A stretch of DNA of 37,696 bases, from IMG/VR virus record IMGVR_UViG_3300042397_002535, positions 1-37,696 of that record. One strand, given 5' to 3'. Under the pieces are notes generated by a model. It did no database searches. It had not been told where the DNA came from and saw only the letters and a list, made by a program, of their open reading frames with translations. Source of the stretch: a virus. Below, one piece after another: positions 17,396 through 25,405 of this stretch (positions are counted from its first letter, which is position 1; each line of letters opens with the position of its first letter). A program made the translations under genes and the position numbers.

Positions 17396-17641
17396 GGCGT
17401 TTGCTTCGGCCTCTCGGTTGATTCGCCGCTCGTCTTCATCGGTCATTTTCTTAGCGAGCCAATCGGCGGGATAGCCTTTGCGGTCGAGGACATCGAACTC
17501 GCATTCGGTGTAGCCGTAGAAGTCCATGTCGCTGTCGCAGGTGTGTGCTGAACCACGGTGTGGCTGTTGCACAAACAAGTGCTTGACGCGTATGGTGCAA
17601 GGGACGCCGGCAATCCGGCTCTCAAAGTCGAACAGGCTCAT
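17387..17641 (-). CDS. Small conserved phage protein, unknown
   Basis: 84 residues. ATG at 17641 overlaps the stop of the preceding leftward gene (ATGA); an in-frame extension exists but lies inside that gene. It contains 'IAGVPCTIRV', 'DFYGYTECEFDVLDRKGYPADWL' and an acidic/basic C-terminus. I have seen this general form in small phage proteins near replication genes but know no function. It is the last gene of the leftward operon and meets the endolysin end on (9-base overlap). Confidence 0.65.
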   Translation of the reverse strand: MSLFDFESRIAGVPCTIRVKHLFVQQPHRGSAHTCDSDMDFYGYTECEFDVLDRKGYPADWLAKKMTDEDERRINREAEANASD

Positions 17642-17823
17642 TTGCACGCCCCCTCTCCGTTGTAAGCTGGCCAACCGGCCTGCCCCTTGCTTTCCTTCCA
17701 CAACTTCACCATGGAGCAATATTCCTCCTGCTGGCGTGCTTCTTCCTCAGCATCGAACGAGCCGACAAAAGACATCAGCACCAAGATGGCGACGAGGGCG
17801 AGGATTGCTTGATAGCGTTTCAT
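17638..17823 (-). CDS. Small membrane or secreted protein
   Basis: 61 residues. The start was placed at the ATG (17823) because AGAAAGGA is 7 bases away; an alternative ATG at 17829 is too close. Residues 4-23 form a hydrophobic segment after 'MKRYQ', which can be a signal peptide or single transmembrane helix. The outside part has 'EEEARQQEEYCSMVKLWKES' and a GWP motif and two Cys. Its first gene position behind a promoter-like leader suggests a separate transcript. Function unknown; it is in the wrong strand for a lysis-cassette spanin. Confidence 0.65.
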   Translation of the reverse strand: MKRYQAILALVAILVLMSFVGSFDAEEEARQQEEYCSMVKLWKESKGQAGWPAYNGEGACK

Positions 17824-17830
17824 GTTCATT

Positions 17831-17896
17831 TCCTTTCTAAGTTGGTCCAGCGGTTGCTGTAGGCGAATTTTGCCCGACTTTTCCACGGTCGGGCAA
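17831..17896 (-). promoter_or_regulatory. Promoter plus hairpin leader for the 17823 gene (copy 1 of a repeated element)
   Basis: Read leftward: TTGCCC (17896-17891), 18-base spacer, CAAAAT (17872-17867), then a short hairpin CAGC-AACC-GCTG (17859-17848), GA, and CCAACTTAGAAAGGA (17845-17831) as the leader with the RBS. Nearly the same layout occurs at 28166-28235. The -35/-10 pair is also part of a 9-base inverted repeat. Promoter use is inferred from spacing, not tested. Confidence 0.5.
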
Positions 17897-17903
17897 GCTT
17901 TTT
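17870..17903 (+). terminator. Rightward intrinsic terminator candidate ending the late operon
   Basis: TTGCCCGAC (17870-17878) and GTCGGGCAA (17888-17896) form a perfect 9-base stem with a 9-base loop; on the + strand a T-run (17899-17903) follows after two bases. It would stop late transcription that runs past the endolysin into the leftward genes. The T-run also overlaps the stop codon of the leftward helicase. On the minus strand no T-run follows. Confidence 0.55.
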
Positions 17904-19485
17904 ATGAAAATAACGCCAATCCACGGTCAATAATTGTGTCCGCGACGTCTTTTTTGGCCGTCAGCGCCTTGATTACGGCCTCGTCGATGGTGCCCTTGGC
18001 GGCGATGTTGATGTAGGTGACGTTGCGAGTTTGTCCGATTCGGTGGGCGCGGTCTTCGCTTTGAAGCCGGTCTCGCAAGCTGAAGTTGTTGCTGAAGTAA
18101 ATAACGTACGATGCAGCGATGAGCGTGATGCCTGTGCCGCCAGCTTGCTGGTTGCCGACGAACACTTGCGCTGAACCGCGCTCGAAGCTTTCAATCGCTG
18201 CGGTGCGATCGTCCTTGCCGACGCCGCCATGGTATTGCACACACTCGATGCCGTCGGCCTTGAGCCGAGCAACAATGTCCTCGATCTCGATGCGGTAACG
18301 CGCCCACACAATCACCTTGTCGCCCTGCTCAACAATCTTGCCCACGCGCTCGACCAACAAGTCGAGCTTTGGGTTGTCGCCTTCGATGCGCACGGGGTCT
18401 GAAGCCAGCGGGTGCAGGTAGTAGCCACTGGTGATCTGCGCGAGCTTGGTGACGGCCACCAGTTTGTTGAACGGCGTTTCCTCATTTTCGAAAACCAACC
18501 GGCACTCAGTCTCCGCCTTCTTGTAAATCTCGATCTGCTCGCGTGTCATGCTGAACACCAGCGTCTTGTAGATTTTCTCCGGCAAGTCCAAGCAGTCCTT
18601 CTTCAGCACGCGGAAGCTGTGGGGTGCAATCAGCTGCGACAACTTGTCTAGGTTGCGGTACTTGGGACGGCCTCCAACGCCACGCGCCACCACCTGCGGC
18701 GTGAAGCGTGAGCCGGAGCGCTTCTTGATCGCGGTCAACAGCGGGTTGCCCTCCTGCAACATCTCGGCGTACTCAGACTTGAATGCATAGAAGCTTGTGG
18801 TGCGCAGGATGCTTTCGTCTAGGAAACTGAACTGGCTGAAGGCGTCGAACGGCGCATTGTTGATTGGCGTGCCGCTCATGATGCGACGCCAGTGGCTGAA
18901 CTTCTTGAGCTTGAGCAACGCCTTGGTGCGAGCGGCTGTTGGGTTCTTGACGGCGTCGGACTCGTCGCACACAATCATCAACCGGCGCGACGTGTTGCAA
19001 AACCGCTCCGCCTCTTCGAAGCCACGCTTGGTTTGCAGCGCCTCCCAGTTCATCGTCAGCACGCGCAACTCTCCGGACGTCGGATTGTCGTACAGAGCCT
19101 CGATCGCGGCCTTGTCTTTTTTGGAGCCCGTGGCAACCCATGGTGCAGACTTCCAGCGCACCCAGTCTGGCATGTGCTTGGGCAACTCCAGCCGAGTCCA
19201 GTTGGTGTGCACGCCGTTGGGCGCAAACACAATAACCGCATCACAGTCCTGCGACGACCACAAGTCGGCGATGTTGTTGATGACGATCCACGTCTTGCCA
19301 GTGCCCATCTCGGCCAACAGCGCAAAGGCTTGTTTGCGGCCGAATTTGTTGAGACACTCCAGCTGGTGGCGGTAGGGCTTGGTCTTGAACTTGCCGCCGT
19401 CGAAGTCTAGTTCCAGCTGCTGCGCAACTGCTCCCGAAGAAACTGCCACTGCGTTTTGTCCCTGACTGGCTTGGGGGTGTGCCAT
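17902..19485 (-). CDS. SNF2-family DNA helicase/translocase
   Basis: 527 residues. Walker A AEMGTGKTW (K64), DEAD-like motif II 'VCDESD' (D174-D177), a 'SGTPINN' motif III, and motif VI 'QSEDRAHRIGQ' (about 475-485) define a two-RecA SNF2/SF2 translocase. The ATG at 19485 has AAGGA 7 bases upstream, so the first 79 bases truly overlap the nuclease gene. Such helicases sit next to small PD-(D/E)XK nucleases in many phages and probably act together in replication or recombination, or in remodelling. Cellular substrate unknown. Read direction is leftward, as part of the DNA-metabolism operon. Confidence 0.85.
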   Translation of the reverse strand: MAHPQASQGQNAVAVSSGAVAQQLELDFDGGKFKTKPYRHQLECLNKFGRKQAFALLAEMGTGKTWIVINNIADLWSSQDCDAVIVFAPNGVHTNWTRLELPKHMPDWVRWKSAPWVATGSKKDKAAIEALYDNPTSGELRVLTMNWEALQTKRGFEEAERFCNTSRRLMIVCDESDAVKNPTAARTKALLKLKKFSHWRRIMSGTPINNAPFDAFSQFSFLDESILRTTSFYAFKSEYAEMLQEGNPLLTAIKKRSGSRFTPQVVARGVGGRPKYRNLDKLSQLIAPHSFRVLKKDCLDLPEKIYKTLVFSMTREQIEIYKKAETECRLVFENEETPFNKLVAVTKLAQITSGYYLHPLASDPVRIEGDNPKLDLLVERVGKIVEQGDKVIVWARYRIEIEDIVARLKADGIECVQYHGGVGKDDRTAAIESFERGSAQVFVGNQQAGGTGITLIAASYVIYFSNNFSLRDRLQSEDRAHRIGQTRNVTYINIAAKGTIDEAVIKALTAKKDVADTIIDRGLALFS

Positions 19486-19844
19486 AATGCTATCCTTAAA
19501 AGTTGTTCGACCGTTAGGTCATTGATTGAGTCTGCGTGTTCGCCGCCGATCAGCATCCAACGCTTGTCGGTCACGATCAGGAAGTAGGCGTTGCCTCCTG
19601 CGTCCACTTGGCGCTTGAACCAGTTCTTCTGGTCTTGCGAGACTTTGTGGTTGGAACCAAACAACCGTGTCGTGCTGCGCACAGGTTCCTTGGGCGACTT
19701 TTGCTCGATCCAGCACTCCACGTTGTCGGAGCAGTAGTTGATGTCTGGCATGCCGACCACCACCACGTTCTCGACCCTGTCGAGGCGGTCTTTGCCTTGA
19801 GGCAAGTTGGCCTTCAGGACTTTGTAGTCTGAACTCTCAGCCAT
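19407..19844 (-). CDS. PD-(D/E)XK nuclease, VRR-NUC/resolvase-like
   Basis: 145 residues. G31-M-P-D34, then E47-Q-K49 ('CWIEQK') gives a PD-(D/E)xK core, followed by 'KVSQDQKNWF' and a Gly-rich 'AGGNAYFLIVTDKRWML' segment, as in phage VRR-NUC-like nucleases that fall next to SNF2 helicases. It likely cuts branched or flap DNA, although the exact substrate is not shown by sequence. It overlaps the polymerase stop by 8 bases and the helicase start by 79. The helicase RBS and leader are within its C-terminal codons. Confidence 0.7.
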   Translation of the reverse strand: MAESSDYKVLKANLPQGKDRLDRVENVVVVGMPDINYCSDNVECWIEQKSPKEPVRSTTRLFGSNHKVSQDQKNWFKRQVDAGGNAYFLIVTDKRWMLIGGEHADSINDLTVEQLLRIALWHTPKPVRDKTQWQFLREQLRSSWN

Positions 19845-22596
19845 CGATGCGCTTCCACTTGGTGATGAAAGCGTAGCGGATGTTGTTGAAGAACTTTGCC
19901 CGAATCATCAGGTGCGACCCCACAGGCACGCTCTCCAGCAACTCGCGCCCAATGCGCTCAAAGTCGAACCGCCCAACCCTGCCGCCAATCGTGCCGGTGT
20001 CGTCGCGCAGTCGCACATCTATGAACTCCAAGGGGCCACGCTCCATCTTTCCGCCGCGCTTCTTGACGTTGACCTCTTCGTTGGCGTTGCGTGCGTTCTT
20101 GTAGACAAGTTCGCCGAGGAACACGCGCTCTTCGTTGTGGGGCACGCCCTCCAAGTCCACGATCTGGCAAAGGTTGGAAGCGATGCCGTTGGCTTGTGGA
20201 TTTTCGTACAGGTGTTTGTAGTTGGTGTTGAACGGGAAAATGTCGGCGAAGATGTTCTCGGCCTTGAAGATTTCTTGCTTCTGTTTTTCCGTCAACTTGC
20301 CAGCGTCGCGCGCAGCGATTAGCTTGGCGGCTTTGCTTTCGCCAATGCCCTTCAGCGCCACAAAGCCTCCGTACAAGATGCCGTCCTGGCCAGACCAGTT
20401 GAGCTGCGACTTCTCCAAGTCGAACGGCACGTACTCGATGCCTTCGCGCACCATTTCACGCAGGAGCTCGACCGCGCTGTCCTCGTCCTTGGCGTTGCGC
20501 AAGTTGGCGGCAGCAAACTCCAGAGGGTGGTGCGCCTTCAGGTAGGCGGTCCAGTAGCTGATCACAGCGTACGAGTACGTGTGCGCTTTGTTCATCTGCC
20601 ACGCGCCCATGGCGTTGATGGTTTCCCAAGTTGCACGGGCCTCTTTTTCTCCAATGCCTTGGCTCATGGCGCCAACCTTGAACTTCTCCCAGTAGGTGTC
20701 GAAGAACTCCTTGCCCATGCGCTTGGACATGGCCTTGCGGATGGTGGAAGTTTCCTTCCAGTCGAACTTGCCGATCTCGCGCACAATGGCCAGCGTTTGC
20801 TCTTGGTAAACGGGCAGTCCGTACGTCTCGGCCATATGTGCTTCCACCAGCGGGTGAATTGGAGCATACGGCTCGCCGTTCTTGCGTCGCACATACTTCT
20901 CCGTCACGCCACCGCCGAATGGACCAGGACGCGCCAGCGCTGTCACGGCGTCAATTTCCACAACCGTCTTGAACTCGATGTCGCGGCTGATTGCGCGCAA
21001 GGCGTTGCCTTCGAATTGGAAGATGCCGCACATGCGCCCTTGATTGAACACTTCGTACGTGGCAGGGTCGTCGAACGGCAAGTTGTACCAGTCGATGTCT
21101 ACGCCAGAGTCTTCCAGCACGCCCAGTGTTCGCAAACCCAACACGTCAATCTTCAACAGCCCCAGCAACTCTGCAGCGCCCTTGTCGATGTGTGCAATGC
21201 CATGCGCGTCGACCACGGCGTAGTTGGTGATCTCGTCGTTGCAAACCAACAGACCAGCTGCGTGCACGCCGGTGTGGGAGGCATGTCCCTCGATCAGCTG
21301 TGCGGCCTTGGCTTGTGGGTAGGCGGCGATGAAGTCTTGTCCAGGCTTGGTCGTTTCCAGCGTGTCCTGCAAGCAGTTGTTGGCTCGCGAGTCGGCGGAA
21401 GACCGCTCGATCATTGCCACCTTGACGGCCGCAGTGGCCGCTGGCGGGATGTTGAGCGACTTGCAAACCTGAATGAGTGCGCTCTTGGGCTTGAACTGGC
21501 TGACCGTGCCGATGTGGGCCACGTTGTTGTCGCCGTATTTTTGCGCCATGTAGTCGAACACCATCTGGCGCTTGTCGTCGGGGAAGTCCAAGTCGATGTC
21601 CGGCAAGTCCGTGCGGCTCACGTCGATGAATCGCTCGAAGTACAACTTGGGCGGGATTGGGTCAATCTCGGTGATGCGGGCCAAGTAACAAACCAACGAA
21701 CCTGCTGCCGAGCCGCGCGACGGGCCTACGAGCATGTGGCTCTTGGCGTAGTGAACCATGTCGGCCACGATTATGAAGTACGACTCAAAGTCTTTAGACC
21801 GAATCAACTCCAACTCGTACTGCATGCGCTGCTCGTATTCGTCAGACCAGTTGGCGTCCATCTTGCGGAACTTGATGCCTTCGCGGCAAATTTGCTCCAA
21901 GTCACCAGCGGCTCTCACCATCGGGGCCATTGGCAGCTCCAAGTTCGCGCACTCGGCGGCGATTGCCTCGGCAGTGGCCTGATGTTCTGTGATGTCAATT
22001 ATGTGCTGCGGCGTTTGCTTCAGCCCTGCGCGGCTGATCAGCTCGAAAACCTCGGCATCTTGCGGGAAAGCGTAGGCGTTGTCGGAAACTGACACAAGTT
22101 GGAGTGAATGACGTTGGGCGACATTGGTCTTTTTCATGTTGAGGATGCGGCTGGACGGGTCCAAGTCCACAAACGCACCCACCGCGCTGAGGAACTCGCC
22201 GTCCAAAACCTCACCCGCAAACTTCAAAATGTTGGTGCTCATGCCCGCAACGTCCTTGCGGTACAGTCGCGGGATGCTGCCGCTCCTCGTAGGGATGGTT
22301 TGCTGGTGGCTTTTGGAGGTCAGCCGGTACAACTCCCCAAGGCCCTCTTTATTTTTGGCTAGAAACCACATGCTGTGGTTCGTGTCGTCGTCCGAAACGC
22401 ACAACTCAACGCCCAAAATAGGCTGGATTCCGGCGTCTTTGCACGCCTTGAACCAAGGCACATGACCCCAAGTCGATGCGTTGTCCACGATCGCGGCGCT
22501 TGTGCAGCCCTGTTCCTTCAGCCGTTCGACCACTCGGTGGATTGGGGCAAAGGTTTGCCCGAAGCTGTATTCTGTCCTGATTTTCAGTTGTATCAT
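19837..22596 (-). CDS. dnaE: DNA polymerase III alpha-like (C-family, DnaE) with degenerate PHP
   Basis: 919 residues. PHP-like domain (1-~75): the metal motif is lost ('IRTEYS', 'VDNAST' where His would be). Catalytic palm: 'PDIDLDF' D333/D335 and 'KIDVLGLRTL' D484. 'LVGPSRGSAAGSLV' (about 289-302) and 'KAHTYSYAVISYWTAYL' fit DnaE. A C-terminal OB-like region (about 850-915) is present, but the long clamp/tau-binding end of the ~1160-residue bacterial enzyme is not seen. The ATG at 22596 has AAGGAG upstream and overlaps the previous stop (ATGA). Proofreading is probably supplied by the DnaQ-like gene at 23027-23569. It replicates the phage genome; a clamp gene was not seen. Confidence 0.9.
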   Translation of the reverse strand: MIQLKIRTEYSFGQTFAPIHRVVERLKEQGCTSAAIVDNASTWGHVPWFKACKDAGIQPILGVELCVSDDDTNHSMWFLAKNKEGLGELYRLTSKSHQQTIPTRSGSIPRLYRKDVAGMSTNILKFAGEVLDGEFLSAVGAFVDLDPSSRILNMKKTNVAQRHSLQLVSVSDNAYAFPQDAEVFELISRAGLKQTPQHIIDITEHQATAEAIAAECANLELPMAPMVRAAGDLEQICREGIKFRKMDANWSDEYEQRMQYELELIRSKDFESYFIIVADMVHYAKSHMLVGPSRGSAAGSLVCYLARITEIDPIPPKLYFERFIDVSRTDLPDIDLDFPDDKRQMVFDYMAQKYGDNNVAHIGTVSQFKPKSALIQVCKSLNIPPAATAAVKVAMIERSSADSRANNCLQDTLETTKPGQDFIAAYPQAKAAQLIEGHASHTGVHAAGLLVCNDEITNYAVVDAHGIAHIDKGAAELLGLLKIDVLGLRTLGVLEDSGVDIDWYNLPFDDPATYEVFNQGRMCGIFQFEGNALRAISRDIEFKTVVEIDAVTALARPGPFGGGVTEKYVRRKNGEPYAPIHPLVEAHMAETYGLPVYQEQTLAIVREIGKFDWKETSTIRKAMSKRMGKEFFDTYWEKFKVGAMSQGIGEKEARATWETINAMGAWQMNKAHTYSYAVISYWTAYLKAHHPLEFAAANLRNAKDEDSAVELLREMVREGIEYVPFDLEKSQLNWSGQDGILYGGFVALKGIGESKAAKLIAARDAGKLTEKQKQEIFKAENIFADIFPFNTNYKHLYENPQANGIASNLCQIVDLEGVPHNEERVFLGELVYKNARNANEEVNVKKRGGKMERGPLEFIDVRLRDDTGTIGGRVGRFDFERIGRELLESVPVGSHLMIRAKFFNNIRYAFITKWKRIDG

Positions 22597-23027
22597 CGTT
22601 TGCACTCCTTGGTTGCTTGTTCCAGCTGCGCCACTGTGCACGCTTCCAGCTGTGCGTCGTGAATTTCCATGCCGAGGTTGATGGCCTTCAGCTCTTCGCC
22701 AGTGAAGAGGAAGCGGTTGCCCTTGGCTTCCCCGCGCACGCGCATCGCTTCTAGAGCGTCCTCGGCGGCTTGTATCTCGGGGAACCAATCCTTGCCCACA
22801 CCAGCGTTGGCCAGCGCGTGCATTATTCTGAACGCTATCATGATGTCACCCAGCTCGGAGCGGCCTCCTTGGCCCTTCAGCAACGTGGCCATGGCCAAGT
22901 GGTTGCGGATTCGGACGGTTGAGATGATGTCACCAGCAGCGTCGTTCACGCGCTTGAACCCCGACAAGACGTACGCCACGGGGTCGTCGATCTTTTCACG
23001 TGGCCGGTATTTGCTACGCTTGCGCAT
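22593..23027 (-). CDS. Conserved phage protein between exonuclease and polymerase
   Basis: 144 residues (a GTG at 23030 would add one). It starts 'MRKRSKYRPRE' and continues with helical segments 'YVLSGFKRVND', 'VRIRNHLAMATLLKGQG' and 'MEIHDAQLEACTVAQLEQATKE'. The form is familiar from phages of beta-proteobacteria, always near replication genes, but no function is known to me. It overlaps the exonuclease stop by one base (TGATG) and the polymerase start by ATGA, so it is tightly coupled in the operon. Confidence 0.7.
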   Translation of the reverse strand: MRKRSKYRPREKIDDPVAYVLSGFKRVNDAAGDIISTVRIRNHLAMATLLKGQGGRSELGDIMIAFRIMHALANAGVGKDWFPEIQAAEDALEAMRVRGEAKGNRFLFTGEELKAINLGMEIHDAQLEACTVAQLEQATKECKR

Positions 23028-23569
23028 CACTCGCCCTTCAGCTTGTCGAAGAACTTGTCAGCGGCCAAGATTTCCCACACCGCCATGGCGTCTTCATTAG
23101 CGCGGTGGGTCTGGGCCAGCGGCTTGCCGAGGATGCGCTCGTACAGGTCGAGCAGCTTCATGCGCTTGCCGAACAGGTGGCGGTACTCGGCGATGGTGCA
23201 CAAGGTCTCTGCAGGCCAGGGAAATCCCTCGTGTTGACATCGTAGCAACTCATTCGACACCATGCCAACGTCGAACGGCGCGTTGTGAGCAATGCCCAAG
23301 TCGGAACCAGCGAACACTTCGGAGATTGCGGGCAGAAGCTCCTTGAACGTGGGCTTGCCGACCAAGTCTTCGTTGGTGATGCCGGTTATCTTGGTGATCT
23401 CGGCGCTGATTTCCTGCTCTGGGTTGATCAGCCAGTTGTGCATCTCCTTCAGCTCTCCGTCTTGCACGACGATGATGCCCAGCTCGATGATGCGGGGTTG
23501 CTTTTCGAGGGGTGCGGCCTTGGGGAGCAGCAGACCCGTTGTTTCGGTGTCGAAGATGACGGCTTTCAT
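23027..23569 (-). CDS. DnaQ-like 3'-5' exonuclease (DEDDh)
   Basis: 180 residues. Exo I FDTETTGL (D7, E9), Exo II 'GIAHNAPFDV' (Asp), and Exo III 'HRANEDA' (His, Asp) give the DEDDh set. This is the proofreading-subunit fold, suited to supply exonuclease to the nearby DnaE with a degenerate PHP. An upstream in-frame extension has no RBS; ATG 23569 is used, preceded by 'CTGGACAAGCACA' leader. It may start its own message, since a 147-base gap lies upstream. Confidence 0.85.
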   Translation of the reverse strand: MKAVIFDTETTGLLLPKAAPLEKQPRIIELGIIVVQDGELKEMHNWLINPEQEISAEITKITGITNEDLVGKPTFKELLPAISEVFAGSDLGIAHNAPFDVGMVSNELLRCQHEGFPWPAETLCTIAEYRHLFGKRMKLLDLYERILGKPLAQTHRANEDAMAVWEILAADKFFDKLKGE

Positions 23570-23610
23570 TGTGCTTGTCCAGTTCTGAGTTAGTTTGTTG
23601 GGTGAGGCTT

Positions 23611-23636
23611 GCGCCGGTTGGAGCACCGGCGCTTTT
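23611..23636 (+). terminator. Rightward terminator-like hairpin (or leader hairpin of the leftward exonuclease)
   Basis: GCGCCGGT (23611-23618) and ACCGGCGC (23625-23632) pair perfectly with a 6-base loop; TTTT follows on the + strand only. Leftward transcripts would have this hairpin about 40 bases before the exonuclease ATG. The rest of the 147-base gap 23570-23716 has no gene; a GGCAAAATT block at 23702-23710 (minus strand), shared with the promoter elements, is the only other item I see. Confidence 0.55.
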
Positions 23637-23716
23637 GTTGTCACTTGGCCTCGTTCGCGACCGACCCCATCACATTAAACCTTGGCAACTGCGTTGGGGA
23701 CGGGGTCAATTTTGCC

Positions 23717-24199
23717 TTATTCCTTGGCGGGTGCGTGGTCTTTGCGGACGATAAATTTCAGGTCCACACCCAAAATTTCCTTGGTGTCGAAAATCACGTA
23801 GTTGTACCAGCGCTGGCCGGAGATGACGGGATTGGTGTGCGAGTCTGTCAATACTTCCTGCGCCACCACGATGTTGCGCTCGGCGAAGAACGCACGCCAC
23901 TTCACCAACTCTTCAGCCGAGCAGTGCATGCCGAGGTGCGACACGCTGTTGCGGCCACGAGTGAAGTCGTCCATCCAGTTGGGGCCGGTGGTGTAGTTCA
24001 ACACCTCGAACTCTTTGCCGCAGAACAGGTCGTAATTGAAGCTGAGATCGGCTTCGTTGGTGCCTTCGTTGCCGAAGACTTTGCCCGTGGCAACAACGTG
24101 GTCCTCTGCCCACTCGGTGGCGCCAATTTCTGCCAACAGTTTCTTGGCGGCAACGGGGTCTTTGGGGACGATGGCGATTTGTTCGATGATGAATTTCAT
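23717..24199 (-). CDS. VOC (glyoxalase/bleomycin-resistance fold) protein
   Basis: 160 residues. The beginning 'MKFIIEQIAIVPKDP' and alternate strands/helices fit the VOC fold; conserved blocks 'EWAEDHVVATGKVFG', 'NEADLSFNYDLFCGKEFEVLNYTTG', 'VSHLGMHCSAEEL', and 'SHTNPVISGQRWYNYVIFDTK' resemble a phage-specific VOC branch (short pieces only quoted). His and Glu residues that could bind a metal are present, but the reaction is unknown. ATGA overlap with the preceding 60-residue gene. It may act with the SDR or nucleotide genes nearby; that is inference only. Confidence 0.72.
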   Translation of the reverse strand: MKFIIEQIAIVPKDPVAAKKLLAEIGATEWAEDHVVATGKVFGNEGTNEADLSFNYDLFCGKEFEVLNYTTGPNWMDDFTRGRNSVSHLGMHCSAEELVKWRAFFAERNIVVAQEVLTDSHTNPVISGQRWYNYVIFDTKEILGVDLKFIVRKDHAPAKE

Positions 24200-24378
24200 T
24201 TCTCTTCTCCTTCTGGCTTGGGTTGTTGATTCTTTGCGAGTTGAACGGTTGCTTGCATGCGCAAGTCGTTGATTGTGTCTGCGACTCGCACGAACGGCTG
24301 AGCGCCGAGGGATTCGAGCACGACATTGAGTTTGTCAAGCGTCAGCGTCAGCGTGACTGTTTGTTGGCCTTCAGGCAT
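24196..24378 (-). CDS. Small 60-residue protein, unknown
   Basis: The start ATG 24378 has AAGGA 6 bases upstream; a longer in-frame version (from 24417) has no RBS and overlaps the SDR stop. The protein has 'TVTLTLTLDKLNVVLESLGAQPF', 'RVADTINDLRMQATVQL' and a Lys/Glu-rich end. This looks like a small helical/strand protein of unknown role. It lies between SDR and VOC and overlaps the latter by ATGA. Confidence 0.65.
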   Translation of the reverse strand: MPEGQQTVTLTLTLDKLNVVLESLGAQPFVRVADTINDLRMQATVQLAKNQQPKPEGEEK

Positions 24379-24406
24379 TTTTGTTCCTTGTGTTAATAGA
24401 GGTTGG

Positions 24407-25078
24407 TTAAGCGCCATACGGCAGGATGCACCCAGTTAGGTGTTTGTGGTGCGCCTTGTCTTGCAACAAGAACGTGATGAACTCGGCGACTGCGGCAGGG
24501 GGAGTCTCTTCGCCACACAGGAGGCCGTTGATCTGGTATTGTTGGGCGAACTCCTTTGTCCAGCCACGGGTGGCGACAACTTGGTCGTCGATCGAATCGC
24601 TCATGCCCGTGCCGGCCATCTTGTTGGGCGCGACGCCGAAGACGGTGATGTTGTGCTTCTTGGTGAGCTCACGAGCCAGTTGCAGAGTCATGATGTGGGC
24701 AGCGCCCTTGGAGGCGTTGTACGCCAACGAACACGTCATCGGCATGTGCGCCGCATTGCTGACGATGTTGAGCACGGTGCCTTGCGACTTGGCGAGCAGG
24801 GGCAAGCACGCCTGAGTCATTTTGAAGATGCCCTTGGCGTTGACGTCCATGACTTGGTCCCATTGCGCTTCGGAGAAGTTCTCGAGCCAGTCGATGATGT
24901 TCACGCCAGCGTTGTTGATCAACACGTCCAGTTCGTCAATGCCGCGCAAATTTGGACGGCGTACGTCGCAGCCCTGCGCAATGTCGTATTCGTACACGAT
25001 GTGCCCGTCGTCGGTCAGCTGACGCGCCAACTCTGCGCCCAAGCCTTTGCCCGTGCCGGTGATTAAAATCTTGCTCAT
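24407..25078 (-). CDS. Short-chain dehydrogenase/reductase (SDR)
   Basis: 223 residues. The Rossmann cofactor motif TGxxxGxG is 'TGTGKGLG' (7-14); 'NNAG' at 55-58; catalytic S107, Y120 and K124 (YNASK). Thus it should be an active NAD(P)-dependent oxidoreductase, but the substrate cannot be told. An intact catalytic set in a phage suggests an auxiliary metabolic role. It sits in a tight leftward operon with DUF6378-like and MazG-like genes upstream (ATGA overlap) and a small protein and VOC downstream. Confidence 0.85.
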   Translation of the reverse strand: MSKILITGTGKGLGAELARQLTDDGHIVYEYDIAQGCDVRRPNLRGIDELDVLINNAGVNIIDWLENFSEAQWDQVMDVNAKGIFKMTQACLPLLAKSQGTVLNIVSNAAHMPMTCSLAYNASKGAAHIMTLQLARELTKKHNITVFGVAPNKMAGTGMSDSIDDQVVATRGWTKEFAQQYQINGLLCGEETPPAAVAEFITFLLQDKAHHKHLTGCILPYGA

Positions 25079-25392
25079 AATTTGCCTTTCTGTTGCTGTT
25101 CAATAACGATGGATTCGATCATGGCGCTGTACACGCCGTCGTCGTGGATGGAGTCTTGGTGCGTCAGGCCGCTGATCGCAAAGCGCGACAACTTCACCAG
25201 CTTCAACTCGAACAGATGAAACTGATCGCTGTGCAGCACCTCTGGCGGCACGCCCTTGGGGAAGAGCACGGCCATCATCTTGCCGACCATGCGGTAGTTG
25301 TCGCCGTAAACAGCGTTGCGCTGGCGGAAGGTGTCGGCCATCTCGTCGAGAATCATGCCTGCGTCTTTTTTAAAGTGTTGGTGTGTTTGCAT
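25075..25392 (-). CDS. DUF6378-like phage protein
   Basis: 105 residues. It includes 'ILDEMADTFRQRNAVYGDNYRMVG', 'LFELKLVKLSRFA' and 'DSIHDDGVYSAMI' (pieces), which resemble the DUF6378 group of small phage proteins with YGD and an acidic motif, similar in layout to MazG-like helical folds. RBS: GAAAGGA 8 bases before the ATG. The stop overlaps the SDR start by ATGA. A nucleotide-linked role is possible but not shown. Confidence 0.7.
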   Translation of the reverse strand: MQTHQHFKKDAGMILDEMADTFRQRNAVYGDNYRMVGKMMAVLFPKGVPPEVLHSDQFHLFELKLVKLSRFAISGLTHQDSIHDDGVYSAMIESIVIEQQQKGKL

Positions 25393-25405
25393 TTTATGTT
25401 TCCTT

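Noticed and set aside
17638-17823. Spanin (Rz-like) for the lysis cassette
   Set aside because: Near the endolysin but on the opposite strand in the early operon, lacking a coiled-coil periplasmic domain or lipobox.
20527-22092. 521-codon rightward ORF inside dnaE
   Set aside because: Antisense to the polymerase catalytic region; no motif or RBS.
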